From Denitromonas halophila (GTDB lineage: Bacteria; Pseudomonadota; Gammaproteobacteria; Burkholderiales; Rhodocyclaceae), in NCBI RefSeq assembly GCF_007625155.1, contig NZ_VMNK01000002.1, positions 62,001 to 126,000 on the forward strand: 64,000 nucleotides of DNA, read 5' to 3'. Made by a program: the position numbers and the translations under genes. The notes under the pieces were generated by a model. It did no database searches. It worked only from the letters and a program-made list of their open reading frames with translations, and had not been told where the DNA came from. Each line of letters opens with the position of its first letter. The first letter of the stretch is position 1. Positions 8,067 to 17,270 of this stretch are shown in pieces.

Positions 8067-8681
8067 ATGGCCAGTCAGGACTCCATTCTGATCCTCGGTA
8101 TTGGCAACCTGTTGTGGGCCGATGAGGGTTTCGGCGTGCGCTGCGTGGAGGCATTGAACGCGGCGTGGGCGTTGCCAGCCAATGTGACCGTGCTGGATGG
8201 TGGTACGCAGGGCCTGTACCTGCTGCCCTTTGTGACCGAGGCCAAACATCTTCTCGTGTTTGACGCGGTCGACTATGGCTTGCCGCCTGGCACCATGAAG
8301 CGGGTGGAGGGCGACGAGGTACCGCAGTTTCTCGGCGCCAAGAAGATGAGTCTGCACCAGACCGGTTTTCAGGAGGTGCTGGCCTCGGCGCGGATGCTTG
8401 ATCGCTTTCCCGAGTCGCTCTTGTTGGTCGGTGTGCAGCCCGTCGAGCTGGAAGACTTTGGCGGCAGTTTGCGCCCCGAAGTCTCCGTGAAAGTGCCCGA
8501 AGCCATAGAGATTGCTCTGGAATGGCTTTCGGCACGAGGTGTGACGCCAAGGGCGCGTCAGCCCGGTGAGAAATCGGCCGACGACTCTGCGCTGTCGCGC
8601 GTCGCTTACGAGCAGGGCCGTCCAGACGAGCGTGATGCTTGCCGCATCGGCGACGTGCGCTTCTTTCCGGAGACAAACTGA
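8067..8681 (+). CDS. hupD: Hydrogenase maturation endopeptidase HupD/HoxM
   Basis: HupD removes the C-terminal extension of HupL after the nickel site is filled. The N-terminus LILGIGNLLWADEGFGVRCVE carries the nickel-sensing glutamate. DAVDYG supplies the aspartate and SLHQTGF the histidine of the family triad. At 204 aa it has a tail of about 35 residues beyond the core. The ATG at 8067 follows GAGGCAAG. It is the first gene of the second hydrogenase operon, 71 bases before hupF. The gap holds a GC-rich repeat, whereas later genes in the run overlap. Confidence 0.96.
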   Translation: MASQDSILILGIGNLLWADEGFGVRCVEALNAAWALPANVTVLDGGTQGLYLLPFVTEAKHLLVFDAVDYGLPPGTMKRVEGDEVPQFLGAKKMSLHQTGFQEVLASARMLDRFPESLLLVGVQPVELEDFGGSLRPEVSVKVPEAIEIALEWLSARGVTPRARQPGEKSADDSALSRVAYEQGRPDERDACRIGDVRFFPETN

Positions 8682-8683
8682 AA

Positions 8684-8748
8684 TGGAACGACCCCCACGC
8701 TCGCTTTGCTCGCAGCCCCCCCGGGGGGGCGTTCACGCCCGGCGGGAC
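8684..8748. repeat. GC-rich repeat in the hupD-hupF gap
   Basis: The gap contains GACCCCCACGCTCGCT followed by a perfect 16-bp palindrome, GCCCCCCCGGGGGGGC at 8715-8730. A relative in inverse orientation, GAGCGTGGGGGCTC with CCCCCTCGGGGGG, lies at 44791-44876 before pilU. It separates two operon genes that usually abut, so it looks like an inserted intergenic repeat; an effect on mRNA is inference. Confidence 0.7.
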
Positions 8749-8752
8749 TGAG

Positions 8753-9064
8753 ATGTGCATCGGCGAACCCATGCAGATTGTCGCCTCGGGCGAGCACCGC
8801 GCACGTTGCCGCGACCGTCGCGGGCGTGAGTGCGAGATCGACTTGCTGCTGACCGGTCCGCAACCGGTCGGCGCTTGGCTGCTGACCTTTCTCGGCGCTG
8901 CGCGCGAGGTGATCGACGCCGACCGCGCCGAGGCGGTCACGCGGGCGCTTGATGCACTCGACGCCGTCATGCGCGGCGAGCCGGCTGATCTGGATGCCGC
9001 CTTTGCCGACCTGCTCGATCACGAACCCCAATTGCCTGACTTCTTGAGAGGATCATCACAATGA
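8753..9064 (+). CDS. hupF: Hydrogenase assembly chaperone HupF/HoxL (HypC family)
   Basis: This is a HypC-type chaperone dedicated to the uptake enzyme. It starts MCIGEPMQIV; the cysteine after the initiator Met is the residue that binds the Fe(CN)2CO unit or the immature large subunit. The ATG at 8753 is therefore chosen over longer in-frame starts that run into repeat sequence. At 103 aa it is longer than HypC (81 aa here), as is typical of HupF. Its stop overlaps the start of hupG. Confidence 0.94.
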   Translation: MCIGEPMQIVASGEHRARCRDRRGRECEIDLLLTGPQPVGAWLLTFLGAAREVIDADRAEAVTRALDALDAVMRGEPADLDAAFADLLDHEPQLPDFLRGSSQ

Positions 9065-9534
9065 CTCAACCGCTCGCTCCCGATCTGGACCGCCTGGCGC
9101 AACTGCTGCTACGACTCGGTGACCAGCACAGCCTGCCGACCCTGACCGAAGACGTGGCCGATCTGTTTGCCATCGAAGCCGATGACACCACCATGGTGCT
9201 GCTGGTCGATGACCCCAAGCGCGCGCCCGAGGTGTGGGACGTGGCGGTGGTGCTACCCGAGGTGCTGGCGACGCTGCGCAACCCGCCCATCTCTGCCGTG
9301 GCCGATCTGGCGGCCAGCCGCGCCTTGGCCGCGCGATACGACATTCGTCGTTTTCCCTCACTGCTGTTCCGCCGCGGCGCCGAGTTTGTCGGCACGATTG
9401 AGGGCATGCGCGACTGGGACAGCTTTGGCCCGGCGATTGACCGGATGCGCCAGTCGCCTGTGCAACGCGCGCCGGGCATCGGCATTCCGGTGCGTGCCAG
9501 CACCCCTGACAGTTGTGGAGGTTCGCCCGCATGA
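9061..9534 (+). CDS. hupG: Hydrogenase maturation protein HupG/HoxO (HyaE-like)
   Basis: It has a thioredoxin-like fold (YDIRRFPSLLFRRGAEFVGTIEGM in shape) but no CxxC, as is known for HyaE/HoxO. The family protects or escorts the small-subunit precursor before Tat export. It is 157 aa long. The ATG overlaps the hupF stop (ATGA), and its own stop overlaps the hupH start in the same way, which points to translational coupling. Confidence 0.92.
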   Translation: MTQPLAPDLDRLAQLLLRLGDQHSLPTLTEDVADLFAIEADDTTMVLLVDDPKRAPEVWDVAVVLPEVLATLRNPPISAVADLAASRALAARYDIRRFPSLLFRRGAEFVGTIEGMRDWDSFGPAIDRMRQSPVQRAPGIGIPVRASTPDSCGGSPA

Positions 9535-10364
9535 AAGACTTTCCCCTCCCGGTGATCAGTTTTGGGCCCGGCTCTCAGGACGAAGACGAGGCGGTCGACT
9601 TCATTGGTTCGCCGGGCGAGATGAATGCCTTCATGCCACCACGCAGGCCTGAGGTGGCCGACCCGGCCAGTCGCGACGCGGCGATCGCCCAACTTGAAGC
9701 CCTGCGTGATCGCATGAAGGCCTCCCGCTTCGGTGCGCCCCTGTCGGTGGATCTGAGTGCGCTGCCTGCGCCGGTGCGCGCGGTGGTCAATGAGGCGCTC
9801 GGTCAGGGCGAGGTGAGTGCCACGGTGGCCGGTGGCGCGCCGCTGCGCATTCAGGAGACCGTGTTCGCCGGGCTGTGGCGCGTGCTGGGCGAGGGCGGCG
9901 TCGACCGCGTCGAAGCCGGCCCGATGCCCGAGGCCGTGGTGGCCGCGTGTCGTGCCACGGCGGCGCGCAGCATTCCGATGCAGCCGCCGCCGGCCGGCGC
10001 CATGAACGCGCCCGCCGTGCTGCGCGAGTTGATCGATGCCGCCGCCCGCCGCCGCGACGGCGATCCGGCGCACATCGTCAATCTCACGCTGCTGCCGATG
10101 ACGCCCGACGACCTGGGCTACCTGTCGGCCAGCCTCGGCGTGGGGCCGGTGGTGATTCTCTCGCGCGGCTATGGCAACTGCCGCATTTCGAGCACCGCCT
10201 TGCGCGACACCTGGTGGGTGCAATACTTCAATAGCAGCGACAGCCTGATCCTCAACACCATCGAGGTGACCGAGTTGCCCGATGTGGCGCCCGCCGCCGC
10301 CGAGGATTACGCCGACAGCATCGTGCGACTCGGTGAGTGGATCGAGTCGCTGCGCGAAGATTGA
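9531..10364 (+). CDS. hupH: Hydrogenase expression/maturation protein HupH/HoxQ
   Basis: A HyaF/HupH-family protein of 277 aa. The C-terminal domain shows VGPVVILSRGYGNCRISSTA and DTWWVQYFNSSDSLILNTIE, which are strongly conserved in the family. It is thought to act with HupG on the small subunit. The ATG at 9531 overlaps the hupG stop; an earlier in-frame start at 9513 is not needed. A 12-base gap precedes hupI. Confidence 0.94.
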   Translation: MKDFPLPVISFGPGSQDEDEAVDFIGSPGEMNAFMPPRRPEVADPASRDAAIAQLEALRDRMKASRFGAPLSVDLSALPAPVRAVVNEALGQGEVSATVAGGAPLRIQETVFAGLWRVLGEGGVDRVEAGPMPEAVVAACRATAARSIPMQPPPAGAMNAPAVLRELIDAAARRRDGDPAHIVNLTLLPMTPDDLGYLSASLGVGPVVILSRGYGNCRISSTALRDTWWVQYFNSSDSLILNTIEVTELPDVAPAAAEDYADSIVRLGEWIESLRED

Positions 10365-10376
10365 ACGCGAGCGGAG

Positions 10377-10592
10377 ATGAGCATGTTTGAAGGCAGCTAT
10401 CTGGGCGACAATGAACGCATTGCCGATGCGGCCAAACTGGAGTGTGGCATCTGCTGGCAGGTATATGATCCGGCAGAGGGCGACCCGGTGTGGCAGATCC
10501 CGCCGGGCACGCCGTTTGCCGATCTGCCGGCGCACTGGACTTGCCCCAACTGCGATGCGCCGCGGCACAAGTTCATGGTGATCGAGGAGTGA
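10377..10592 (+). CDS. hupI: Rubredoxin HupI/HoxR
   Basis: A 71-aa rubredoxin with two iron-binding CxxC motifs (ECGICWQVYDP and TCPNCDAP). In R. eutropha-type systems the equivalent HoxR helps assemble or protect the oxygen-tolerant hydrogenase cofactor cluster. Its presence agrees with the oxygen-tolerant cysteine pattern of HupS. GCGGAG precedes the ATG. hupJ follows after 2 bases. Confidence 0.95.
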   Translation: MSMFEGSYLGDNERIADAAKLECGICWQVYDPAEGDPVWQIPPGTPFADLPAHWTCPNCDAPRHKFMVIEE

Positions 10593-10594
10593 AC

Positions 10595-11080
10595 ATGGTC
10601 TGTGTGGAAGATGCCTGCGATTCAAACCCGACCGCGATGGTCGAGGCGGTGTTTCGTCGCATCCACCACGAGCGAATGGCCGGTTTGCCCATCTGTAATT
10701 CTGCCTTGTCGGTGGCGGCGCTCGGGTTTCAGCGCTGGCAGGGTGACTGGGTCGGGGCGCTGGTGGCGCCCTGGACCATCAACTTGCTGATGCTGCCCGG
10801 CGGGGGCGCCTTTCGCGCGCTGTCGGTCGGGCAGACGCAAGACTGGGCGTTTCCGTCCGGCGACTACACGTTCATGGGGAGCCGGGAGCCCGGCCTGGGC
10901 GCCTATCAATTCTGTTCGCTGTTTTCGCCGGTGAATCACTTTGCCGATCAGGCCGAGGCCGAGGCCGTCGCCGATGCTGCGCTCGTCGGTTTGCTGACCG
11001 CGCCGCCCGAGGCGACACCGCCACCGGTTGATCGCCGTGCGTTCTTGCGCACCGCACTGGGTCGGAGGGCGAGCGCATGA
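10595..11080 (+). CDS. hupJ: [NiFe]-hydrogenase assembly protein HupJ/HoxT
   Basis: A 161-aa HupJ/HybE-type assembly chaperone. Recognisable parts are GLPICNSALSVAALGFQ, APWTINLLMLPG, FMGSREPGLGAYQFCSLFSPV and a C-terminal DRRAFLRTALGRR. The last is a twin-arginine-like tail seen in HupJ. The ATG at 10595 is preceded by GAGGAG. Its stop overlaps the hupK start. Confidence 0.93.
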   Translation: MVCVEDACDSNPTAMVEAVFRRIHHERMAGLPICNSALSVAALGFQRWQGDWVGALVAPWTINLLMLPGGGAFRALSVGQTQDWAFPSGDYTFMGSREPGLGAYQFCSLFSPVNHFADQAEAEAVADAALVGLLTAPPEATPPPVDRRAFLRTALGRRASA

Positions 11081-12195
11081 ACGCACCATTGCATCTTGCT
11101 GCGACGCTGAGCAGCGGCCGTGTGACCGATGTGCACGCCGAAAACAGCCGCCCGCTGGCGGCGCAACTACTGGTGGGCAAAACGGTGGACGAGGCTGCAC
11201 GCCTCGCACCGGTGGTGTTCAGCCTGTGCGGCGTGGCCCAAGGCGTGGCGGTCAAGGCGGCGGCCGATGTGGCGGGTGGCGGCAGTTTTGTCATGACAGC
11301 CGAGATCGAACGCGCCCTGAGTCTCGAGGCCATCAAGCTGCACCTGTGGCGCCTGATGCTCGACTGGCCGGTGCTGTTCGGTCGCCAGCCCGAGCGTGCC
11401 CGTTTTGCCTTTGTACTCAAGCGGCTCGATAAGGTGACCGACGCGCGCAGCGCCTACGACGCCGGTGGTGAGGTGCTCGATCTGGTCGCCCGCGAACTGC
11501 TGGCCGGCTTCATGAATTCCCTGCGCGAGCCGCGCAATCTGTCTGAGATGGCCGATGCCTGTCGGCGTAGCGGCAGCATCGGCGATGCGCTGGCCCGCCT
11601 GATCGAAGCCGGCGCCAGCGATCCGCTGGAAGATCCAGTCCCCCTGTTGGCACCGCTGCCCGCCAGTGTATTTGCCGATGCCTTGCCCGGCGGCTGGCCC
11701 GATGCCGACTATTGCCGTGCGCCGCACTTGTCGGGCGACGCGTACGAAACCGGCCCGTTGGCTCGTCATGTGAATAACCCGCTGGTGGCGCGTCTGGTGG
11801 TGCAGCGGCATCGGATCGCGGCCCGGCTGTTTGCGCGCGTGGTCGAAATGTCCGACTGCGCCAGTCGGTTGCGTCATCCACTGCCTGACGACATGCCGGC
11901 CTTGGTGGATGTCGCACCGCTGGCGGGGGGCGGGGCACTGGCCCGCATCGAGACCGCGCGCGGCGTGCTCTTGCATGCGTTGCGCCTCGACGGTGACACG
12001 GTGGCGGACTACGCCATTGTCGCGCCCACCGAGTGGAATTTCCGCCCCGGCGGCGTGTTCGAGCAAGAAGGCGCCGGCTGGGCGGCGACCGACGTGGCCT
12101 ATGCCGAGTGGCGTCTGCGCGCGCTCGCGCTGGCGCTCGACCCCTGCGTGCTTTACGACGTGGCCGTGACCGAGGAGACCGCGGCCGATGCATGA
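11077..12195 (+). CDS. hupK: Hydrogenase assembly scaffold HupK/HoxV
   Basis: HupK resembles the hydrogenase large subunit but lacks the full nickel ligand set. FSLCGVAQG stands where HupL has RICGVC, and DPCVLYDV near the C-terminus stands where HupL has DPCxxC. It is thought to be a scaffold on which the Fe(CN)2CO unit is held before transfer. It is 372 aa long. The start overlaps hupJ and the end overlaps hypA by 8 bases. Confidence 0.93.
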   Translation: MNAPLHLAATLSSGRVTDVHAENSRPLAAQLLVGKTVDEAARLAPVVFSLCGVAQGVAVKAAADVAGGGSFVMTAEIERALSLEAIKLHLWRLMLDWPVLFGRQPERARFAFVLKRLDKVTDARSAYDAGGEVLDLVARELLAGFMNSLREPRNLSEMADACRRSGSIGDALARLIEAGASDPLEDPVPLLAPLPASVFADALPGGWPDADYCRAPHLSGDAYETGPLARHVNNPLVARLVVQRHRIAARLFARVVEMSDCASRLRHPLPDDMPALVDVAPLAGGGALARIETARGVLLHALRLDGDTVADYAIVAPTEWNFRPGGVFEQEGAGWAATDVAYAEWRLRALALALDPCVLYDVAVTEETAADA

Positions 12196-12547
12196 GATGT
12201 CGCTGGCCGAAGGCATTCGCGGCATTGTCGAAGATGCGGCCATTGCTCAAGGTTTTACCAAGGTCAACGCGGTGGTGCTCGAAGTGGGCGCATTGTCATC
12301 GGTGGAAATCGAGGCGTTGCGTTTTTGCTTCGAGGTGGTGATGAAAGGCACCGTCGCCGAAGGCGCGCAGATGGAGGTTGATGCCATCGCCGGCATCGGG
12401 TGGTGTTTGCCTTGCGCGAAAAGCGTGGCGATCGCCCAGCTATATGACCCCTGCCCGCATTGTGGCAGCTATCAGGTGCAGGCCACTGGCGGCACCGAGA
12501 TGCGGGTCAAGGCGCTGGATGTGCAGACCGCGCCCAGCGGCGTGTGA
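12188..12547 (+). CDS. hypA: Hydrogenase nickel-insertion protein HypA
   Basis: HypA delivers nickel to the large subunit with HypB. The N-terminal MHEMSLAEG carries the nickel-binding H2. The zinc site has two CxxC motifs, CLPC at about 73-76 and CPHC at about 89-92. The length of 119 aa is typical. The start lies inside the end of hupK. Confidence 0.97.
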   Translation: MHEMSLAEGIRGIVEDAAIAQGFTKVNAVVLEVGALSSVEIEALRFCFEVVMKGTVAEGAQMEVDAIAGIGWCLPCAKSVAIAQLYDPCPHCGSYQVQATGGTEMRVKALDVQTAPSGV

Positions 12548-12562
12548 GTCAAGGAGAACATA

Positions 12563-13492
12563 ATGTGTACTGTATGTGGGTGTGGCGTTGGTGAAGTGAT
12601 GATCGGCCGGCCGAGCGGCACCGCGCAGCGCAAGAGTGCGCCGACGACGGGCTGGAAGATGGTCTCGGTCGAACCGGCCCAAGAAGACGCGCCGGCTGAA
12701 CCGCATACGCCGACCCAGGATCACGATGGTCACATGCACTTTGGCCATGGCCCGGCCCATGCGCATGCGCCCGGGTTGTCGCAACACGAGATGGTACGCA
12801 TCGAGCAGGACATCCTTGGCAAGAACGACCACTTCGCCGACGCCAATCGTCGATGGCTCGCCGCGCGCGGCATTTTTGCGCTGAACCTGGTGTCCAGCCC
12901 GGGCTCGGGCAAAACAACGCTGCTGTGTAAAACCATCGAAATCTTGTCGAGTTGTGTCGCCGTGGCAGTGATCGAGGGCGACCAGCAGACCGAGTTCGAC
13001 GCCGAGCGCATCCGCGCCACCGGCGCACCGGCGCTGCAAATCAACACCGGCAAGGGTTGCCACCTGGACGCAGCAATGGTTGGCCAGGCGCTGGCGCGGA
13101 TGGCGCTGACAGACAACAGTCTGCTGTTGATCGAGAATGTCGGCAACCTGGTGTGCCCCTCGGCTTTCGATCTGGGTGAGGCGCACAAGGTGGTGATTCT
13201 GTCGGTGACCGAGGGCGAAGACAAACCGCTCAAGTACCCCGACATGTTCGCCGCCGCCGATGTGATGCTGCTCAACAAGACTGACCTGCTGCCGCACCTG
13301 AGTTTCGATGCCGACAAGGCGGTTGAGTTTGCGCTGCGGGTCAATCCGCGCCTCAAGGTGTTCCGCGTATCGGCCACCACGGGCGAGGGTTTTGACGACT
13401 GGCTGGCCTGGATTGAGTCGGGGCTTCTGGCCGCCGCCGCGAGCGGGCACGAGACTGACCACAAGGAGAATGCGCTTGTCGCAGGATATTGA
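12563..13492 (+). CDS. hypB: Hydrogenase nickel GTPase HypB
   Basis: The N-terminus MCTVCGCG has the high-affinity CxxCGC nickel motif. A short histidine-rich stretch ([10 protein letters not shown], then HAHAPG, about residues 54-70) may store nickel. The GTPase domain has the P-loop [20 protein letters not shown] and NKTDLLP. It is 309 aa long. GGAGAACATA precedes the ATG. The 3' end closely abuts or slightly overlaps hypF, depending on the hypF start. Confidence 0.97.
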   Translation: MCTVCGCGVGEVMIGRPSGTAQRKSAPTTGWKMVSVEPAQEDAPAEPHTPTQDHDGHMHFGHGPAHAHAPGLSQHEMVRIEQDILGKNDHFADANRRWLAARGIFALNLVSSPGSGKTTLLCKTIEILSSCVAVAVIEGDQQTEFDAERIRATGAPALQINTGKGCHLDAAMVGQALARMALTDNSLLLIENVGNLVCPSAFDLGEAHKVVILSVTEGEDKPLKYPDMFAAADVMLLNKTDLLPHLSFDADKAVEFALRVNPRLKVFRVSATTGEGFDDWLAWIESGLLAAAASGHETDHKENALVAGY

Positions 13493-13505
13493 AGGCGCCG
13501 TACAG

Positions 13506-15830
13506 ATGAATACCGACGCACTCACGGATCGCAGCCAGCGCTGTCGGATCCGGGTGCGGGGCGTGGTGCAGGGGGTGGGCTTTCGGCCCTTCGTGTTCCG
13601 GCTTGCGCAGCAACTCGATCTGGCCGGCTGGGTGCGCAACGACGGCGAAGGCGTCGAGATGGAAGTACAGGGTGCGCCCGGCAATGTGTCGGCGCTGCTT
13701 GCGCGCATGATCAAGGAGGCGCCGTCGCTGGCGCGGGTCGATACCGTCGAGCGTGCTGACTGTGTCTCGTTGCCCGAGGACCGCGGCTTTACCATTCGCC
13801 CCAGCGAAGGCGGCGCAGTCACTACCGCCATCGGCCACGACAGCACGGTGTGCCCGGATTGTCTGAGCGAGCTGTTTGACCCGGCCAATCGGCGCTGGCG
13901 CTATGCGCTGATCAACTGTACCCACTGCGGCCCGCGCTACACGCTCACCGGCCGCCTCCCTTATGACCGTGCCAACACCAGCATGGCAGGCTTCGTACAG
14001 TGCGACACCTGTCAGGACGAATACGAGGCGCCGACGCACCGTCGTTTTCACGCCGAACCCAACGCCTGTCCGGACTGCGGCCCGCAGCTGTCACTGCTGC
14101 AGGCCGATGGCGTACGTGTCGCCTCGCATGACCCGGTGGCCGACACATTGCTGCATCTGCTCACCGGCCACATCGTCGCCATCAAAGGCGTAGGCGGCTT
14201 CAATCTGGTGTGCGATGCACGCAACCCCGAGGCCGTTGAACGCCTGCGCGCCCGAAAGGCGCGTGGCGACAAACCCTTTGCGGTGATGGTGGCCGGTGTC
14301 GCCTCTGCGCGAATTTATGCGCGCGTGAATCCCGAAGAAGCCGAACTGCTCGACGCGCCCGAGCGCCCCATTGTGCTGCTCGATAAACACAGCGACGCCG
14401 ACATGCACCTGTGGGGCGTGGCGCCCGATCTGGACCAGATCGGCATCATGCTGCCCAACTCGCCGCTGCATTACCTGCTGTTCCATGACGAAGCCGGCCG
14501 GCCGACTGGCACCGACTGGCTCGACGAAGCGCAGCCGATGGCCCTGGTGATGACCTCGGCCAACCCCGGCGGCGAGCCGCTGGTGATCGACAATGACGAA
14601 GCCCTCAGCCGCTTGAGTGGCATCGCCGAGCTGTATCTGATGCACGACCGCGATGTGCTGGTGCGCTGCGACGACAGTGTCGCCCGGTTCACCCAGGGCG
14701 CGCCGTCGTTCATCCGCCGGGCACGCGGCTACACCCCGACCGCCATTCGCCTGGCACACAAAGGCCCGCCAACGCTGGCCTTTGGCAGCTACCTGAAAAA
14801 CACCGTTTGCCTCACCCGCGGCGACGAAGCCTTTTTGTCGCCACATGTCGGCGACCTCTCCAACCCCGCCACCTGCACGGCGATGGACGCGACGGTTGCG
14901 CATCTCATGACCGTGCTGGCCTGTCGGCCCGAGTGGGTCGCCTGCGACTGGCACCCCGACGTGTATGCCACGCAGGCCGCGCACCGCTATGCCGAAACCC
15001 ACAATCTGCCGCTGATCGCCGTGCAGCACCACCATGCGCATATCGGTGCGGTGCTGGCCGAGCATGGCGTCGACGAGCCGGTGCTCGGGCTCGCGCTCGA
15101 TGGTGTCGGCCTGGGCAACGACGGCACCGCTTGGGGCGGTGAATTGTTGCGTGTGGATGGCGCGCAGTGCGACCGCCTCGGACACCTGCAACCGCTGGCC
15201 TTGCCCGGTGGCGACCGCGCCGCCCGCGAGCCGTGGCGCATGGCCGCCTCGGCGCTACATGTGATGGGCTTGAGCGAGCATATCGCCGAGCGCTTCGGCC
15301 ATTTGCGCGGCGCCGATCGCATTGGCGCCTTGCTCGACGCCGGCACGCGTTGCCCGCCCACGACAAGCATGGGTCGCTGGTTCGATGCTGCCGCCGGCCT
15401 GCTGGGCGTGTGCGATGTGATGCACTACGAAGGCGAAGCGGCCATGCGGCTCGAATCCCTTGCGGCCGAATACGGCCCGGCGCTGGCGCTGCCCGGTGGC
15501 TGGCAGATCGATCATGACAACACGCTCGACCTCATGCCGACGCTGTTGGCCTTGCGCAACACCGCTGAGGCGCACCGCGGCGCGGCGGTGTTCCATGCCA
15601 CGCTCATCGCGGCGCTGGAAGCCTGGGTGATTACCACCGCGCGTAGCGAGGGCGTGCGTATCGTCGCGCTTGGCGGCGGTTGCTTCCTGAACCGTTTGCT
15701 CACCGAAGGCTTGAGCCGCCGGCTCGCCGTGCGTGGCCTGACCGTGCTGCGTGCCCGGCAGGCACCGACCAACGACGGTGGCCTCGCGTTGGGACAAGCC
15801 TGGGTCGCCATTCAAACGGCCATGGCCTGA
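13506..15830 (+). CDS. hypF: Carbamoyltransferase HypF
   Basis: HypF makes the carbamoyl adduct on HypE that becomes the active-site cyanide. Domains in order are acylphosphatase (RVRGVVQGVGFRPFV near the start), paired zinc fingers (CPDCLSE, CTHCGPRY, CDTCQDEY, CPDCGPQ), a YrdC-like domain, and a Kae1-like carbamoyl transferase domain with VQHHHAHIGAVLAEHG. The ATG at 13506 gives 774 aa. A TTG at 13476 has AAGGAG seven bases before it, would overlap the hypB end and add ten residues, and may be the real start. Confidence 0.96.
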   Translation: MNTDALTDRSQRCRIRVRGVVQGVGFRPFVFRLAQQLDLAGWVRNDGEGVEMEVQGAPGNVSALLARMIKEAPSLARVDTVERADCVSLPEDRGFTIRPSEGGAVTTAIGHDSTVCPDCLSELFDPANRRWRYALINCTHCGPRYTLTGRLPYDRANTSMAGFVQCDTCQDEYEAPTHRRFHAEPNACPDCGPQLSLLQADGVRVASHDPVADTLLHLLTGHIVAIKGVGGFNLVCDARNPEAVERLRARKARGDKPFAVMVAGVASARIYARVNPEEAELLDAPERPIVLLDKHSDADMHLWGVAPDLDQIGIMLPNSPLHYLLFHDEAGRPTGTDWLDEAQPMALVMTSANPGGEPLVIDNDEALSRLSGIAELYLMHDRDVLVRCDDSVARFTQGAPSFIRRARGYTPTAIRLAHKGPPTLAFGSYLKNTVCLTRGDEAFLSPHVGDLSNPATCTAMDATVAHLMTVLACRPEWVACDWHPDVYATQAAHRYAETHNLPLIAVQHHHAHIGAVLAEHGVDEPVLGLALDGVGLGNDGTAWGGELLRVDGAQCDRLGHLQPLALPGGDRAAREPWRMAASALHVMGLSEHIAERFGHLRGADRIGALLDAGTRCPPTTSMGRWFDAAAGLLGVCDVMHYEGEAAMRLESLAAEYGPALALPGGWQIDHDNTLDLMPTLLALRNTAEAHRGAAVFHATLIAALEAWVITTARSEGVRIVALGGGCFLNRLLTEGLSRRLAVRGLTVLRARQAPTNDGGLALGQAWVAIQTAMA

Positions 15831-15846
15831 GCCCGGAGACCACACC

Positions 15847-16092
15847 ATGTGCCTCGCCATTCCCGCCCGCATTGTTGAAAAGCTCGACGGCGACGCCGCC
15901 CGTGTTGACCTCGGTGGCGTACGCAAGGAGATCTCGCTCGCACTGGTTGACGGCGCTGAAGTGGGCGACTACGTGATCGTGCATGTCGGCTATGCGCTCT
16001 CCAGACTCGATCCTGAAGAAGCCGCCAAAACGCTCGCCTTGTTTGAGGAAAGTGGGCTCGACCTGCAAGCCATCGCCGCCGGCAGCGCATGA
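15847..16092 (+). CDS. hypC: Hydrogenase chaperone HypC
   Basis: An 81-aa HypC starting MCLAIPARIV. Cys2 binds the iron of the Fe(CN)2CO precursor in complex with HypD. The ATG is set by the essential Met-Cys start. It lies 16 bases after hypF, and its end overlaps hypD (ATGA). Confidence 0.97.
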   Translation: MCLAIPARIVEKLDGDAARVDLGGVRKEISLALVDGAEVGDYVIVHVGYALSRLDPEEAAKTLALFEESGLDLQAIAAGSA

Positions 16093-17249
16093 AATACGTC
16101 GACGAATTCCGCGACGGCGATGTCGCCGCCAAGCTCGCCACGGCCATCGCGCGTGAGGCCGACACCGGCCGTGACTACGCCTTCATGGAGTTCTGCGGCG
16201 GCCACACGCACGCCATCTCGCGCTACGGCGTGACCGACTTGCTGCCTGTCAATGTGCGCATGATCCACGGCCCCGGCTGCCCGGTCTGCGTATTGCCCAT
16301 CGGCCGCATCGACATGGCCATCCGGCTGGTGTTGTCGCGCCCCGACGTGATCCTGTGCACCTATGGCGACTGCTTGCGTGTGCCGGCCTCTGAGCAGCTG
16401 TCGCTGCTCAAGGCCAAGGCGCGCGGTGGCGATGTGCGCATGGTGTATTCCGCGGCCGATGCGCTGGCGCTGGCGAGCAAGCACCCCGAGCGCGAGGTGG
16501 TGTTCTTCGCCATCGGCTTCGAAACCACCACCCCGCCGACTGCGCTGGTCATCAAGCAGGCACAGGCGATTGGGCTGGCCAACTTCAGCGTGATCTGCAA
16601 CCACGTGCTCACGCCGTCGGCGATCATGACGATTCTGGAGTCGCCCGAAGTGCGCGACCTGGGCACGGTGCCGCTCGATGGATTCATTGGCCCGGCGCAT
16701 GTGTCGACCATCATCGGTAGTCGGCCCTACGCCTTCTTTGCCGAGGAATATCGCAAGCCGGTTGTCATCGCAGGCTTCGAACCGCTGGATGTGATGCAGG
16801 CCATTCGCATGCTGATCCGGCAGGTCAATGAAGGCCGCGCCGAGGTCGAAAACGAATTCACCCGTGCGGTGAGTGAGGACGGCAATTTGAAGGCGCAGGC
16901 ACTGGTCAGCGAAGTGTTCGAACTGCGTCGCAGCTTCGAATGGCGCGGCCTGCACGAAGTGCCGTACTCGGCCCTGCGCATTCGGCGCGCGTTTGCCGAC
17001 TGGGACGCCGAGTGCAAGTTCGGGCTGGCCTTTAAGTCCGTGCCAGACAACAAGGCCTGTGAATGCGGGGCGATTCTGCGCGGCGTGAAGACACCGACCG
17101 ACTGCAAGATTTTTGGCACGGTGTGTACGCCGGAGAACCCGATGGGCTCGTGCATGGTGTCGAGTGAGGGCGCCTGTGCGGCGCACTACAACTATGGGCG
17201 GTTTCGGGATATACCGGTGGTGGCCGAGCCGTCGGCGGCGGTGTCTTAA
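16089..17249 (+). CDS. hypD: Hydrogenase maturation protein HypD
   Basis: HypD is the iron-sulfur scaffold on which Fe(CN)2CO is built. Signature motifs are EFCGGHTHAISRYG (about residues 36-49), IHGPGCPVCVLP and GFETTTPPTA. The C-terminal cluster ligands are in CGAILRG, CKIFGTVCTP and SCMVSSEGACAAHY. The length of 386 aa is slightly above average. It is the last gene before a 652-base repeat-filled gap. Confidence 0.97.
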   Translation: MKYVDEFRDGDVAAKLATAIAREADTGRDYAFMEFCGGHTHAISRYGVTDLLPVNVRMIHGPGCPVCVLPIGRIDMAIRLVLSRPDVILCTYGDCLRVPASEQLSLLKAKARGGDVRMVYSAADALALASKHPEREVVFFAIGFETTTPPTALVIKQAQAIGLANFSVICNHVLTPSAIMTILESPEVRDLGTVPLDGFIGPAHVSTIIGSRPYAFFAEEYRKPVVIAGFEPLDVMQAIRMLIRQVNEGRAEVENEFTRAVSEDGNLKAQALVSEVFELRRSFEWRGLHEVPYSALRIRRAFADWDAECKFGLAFKSVPDNKACECGAILRGVKTPTDCKIFGTVCTPENPMGSCMVSSEGACAAHYNYGRFRDIPVVAEPSAAVS

Positions 17250-17270
17250 GCCGTGCCGGGCGCTTGGTTG

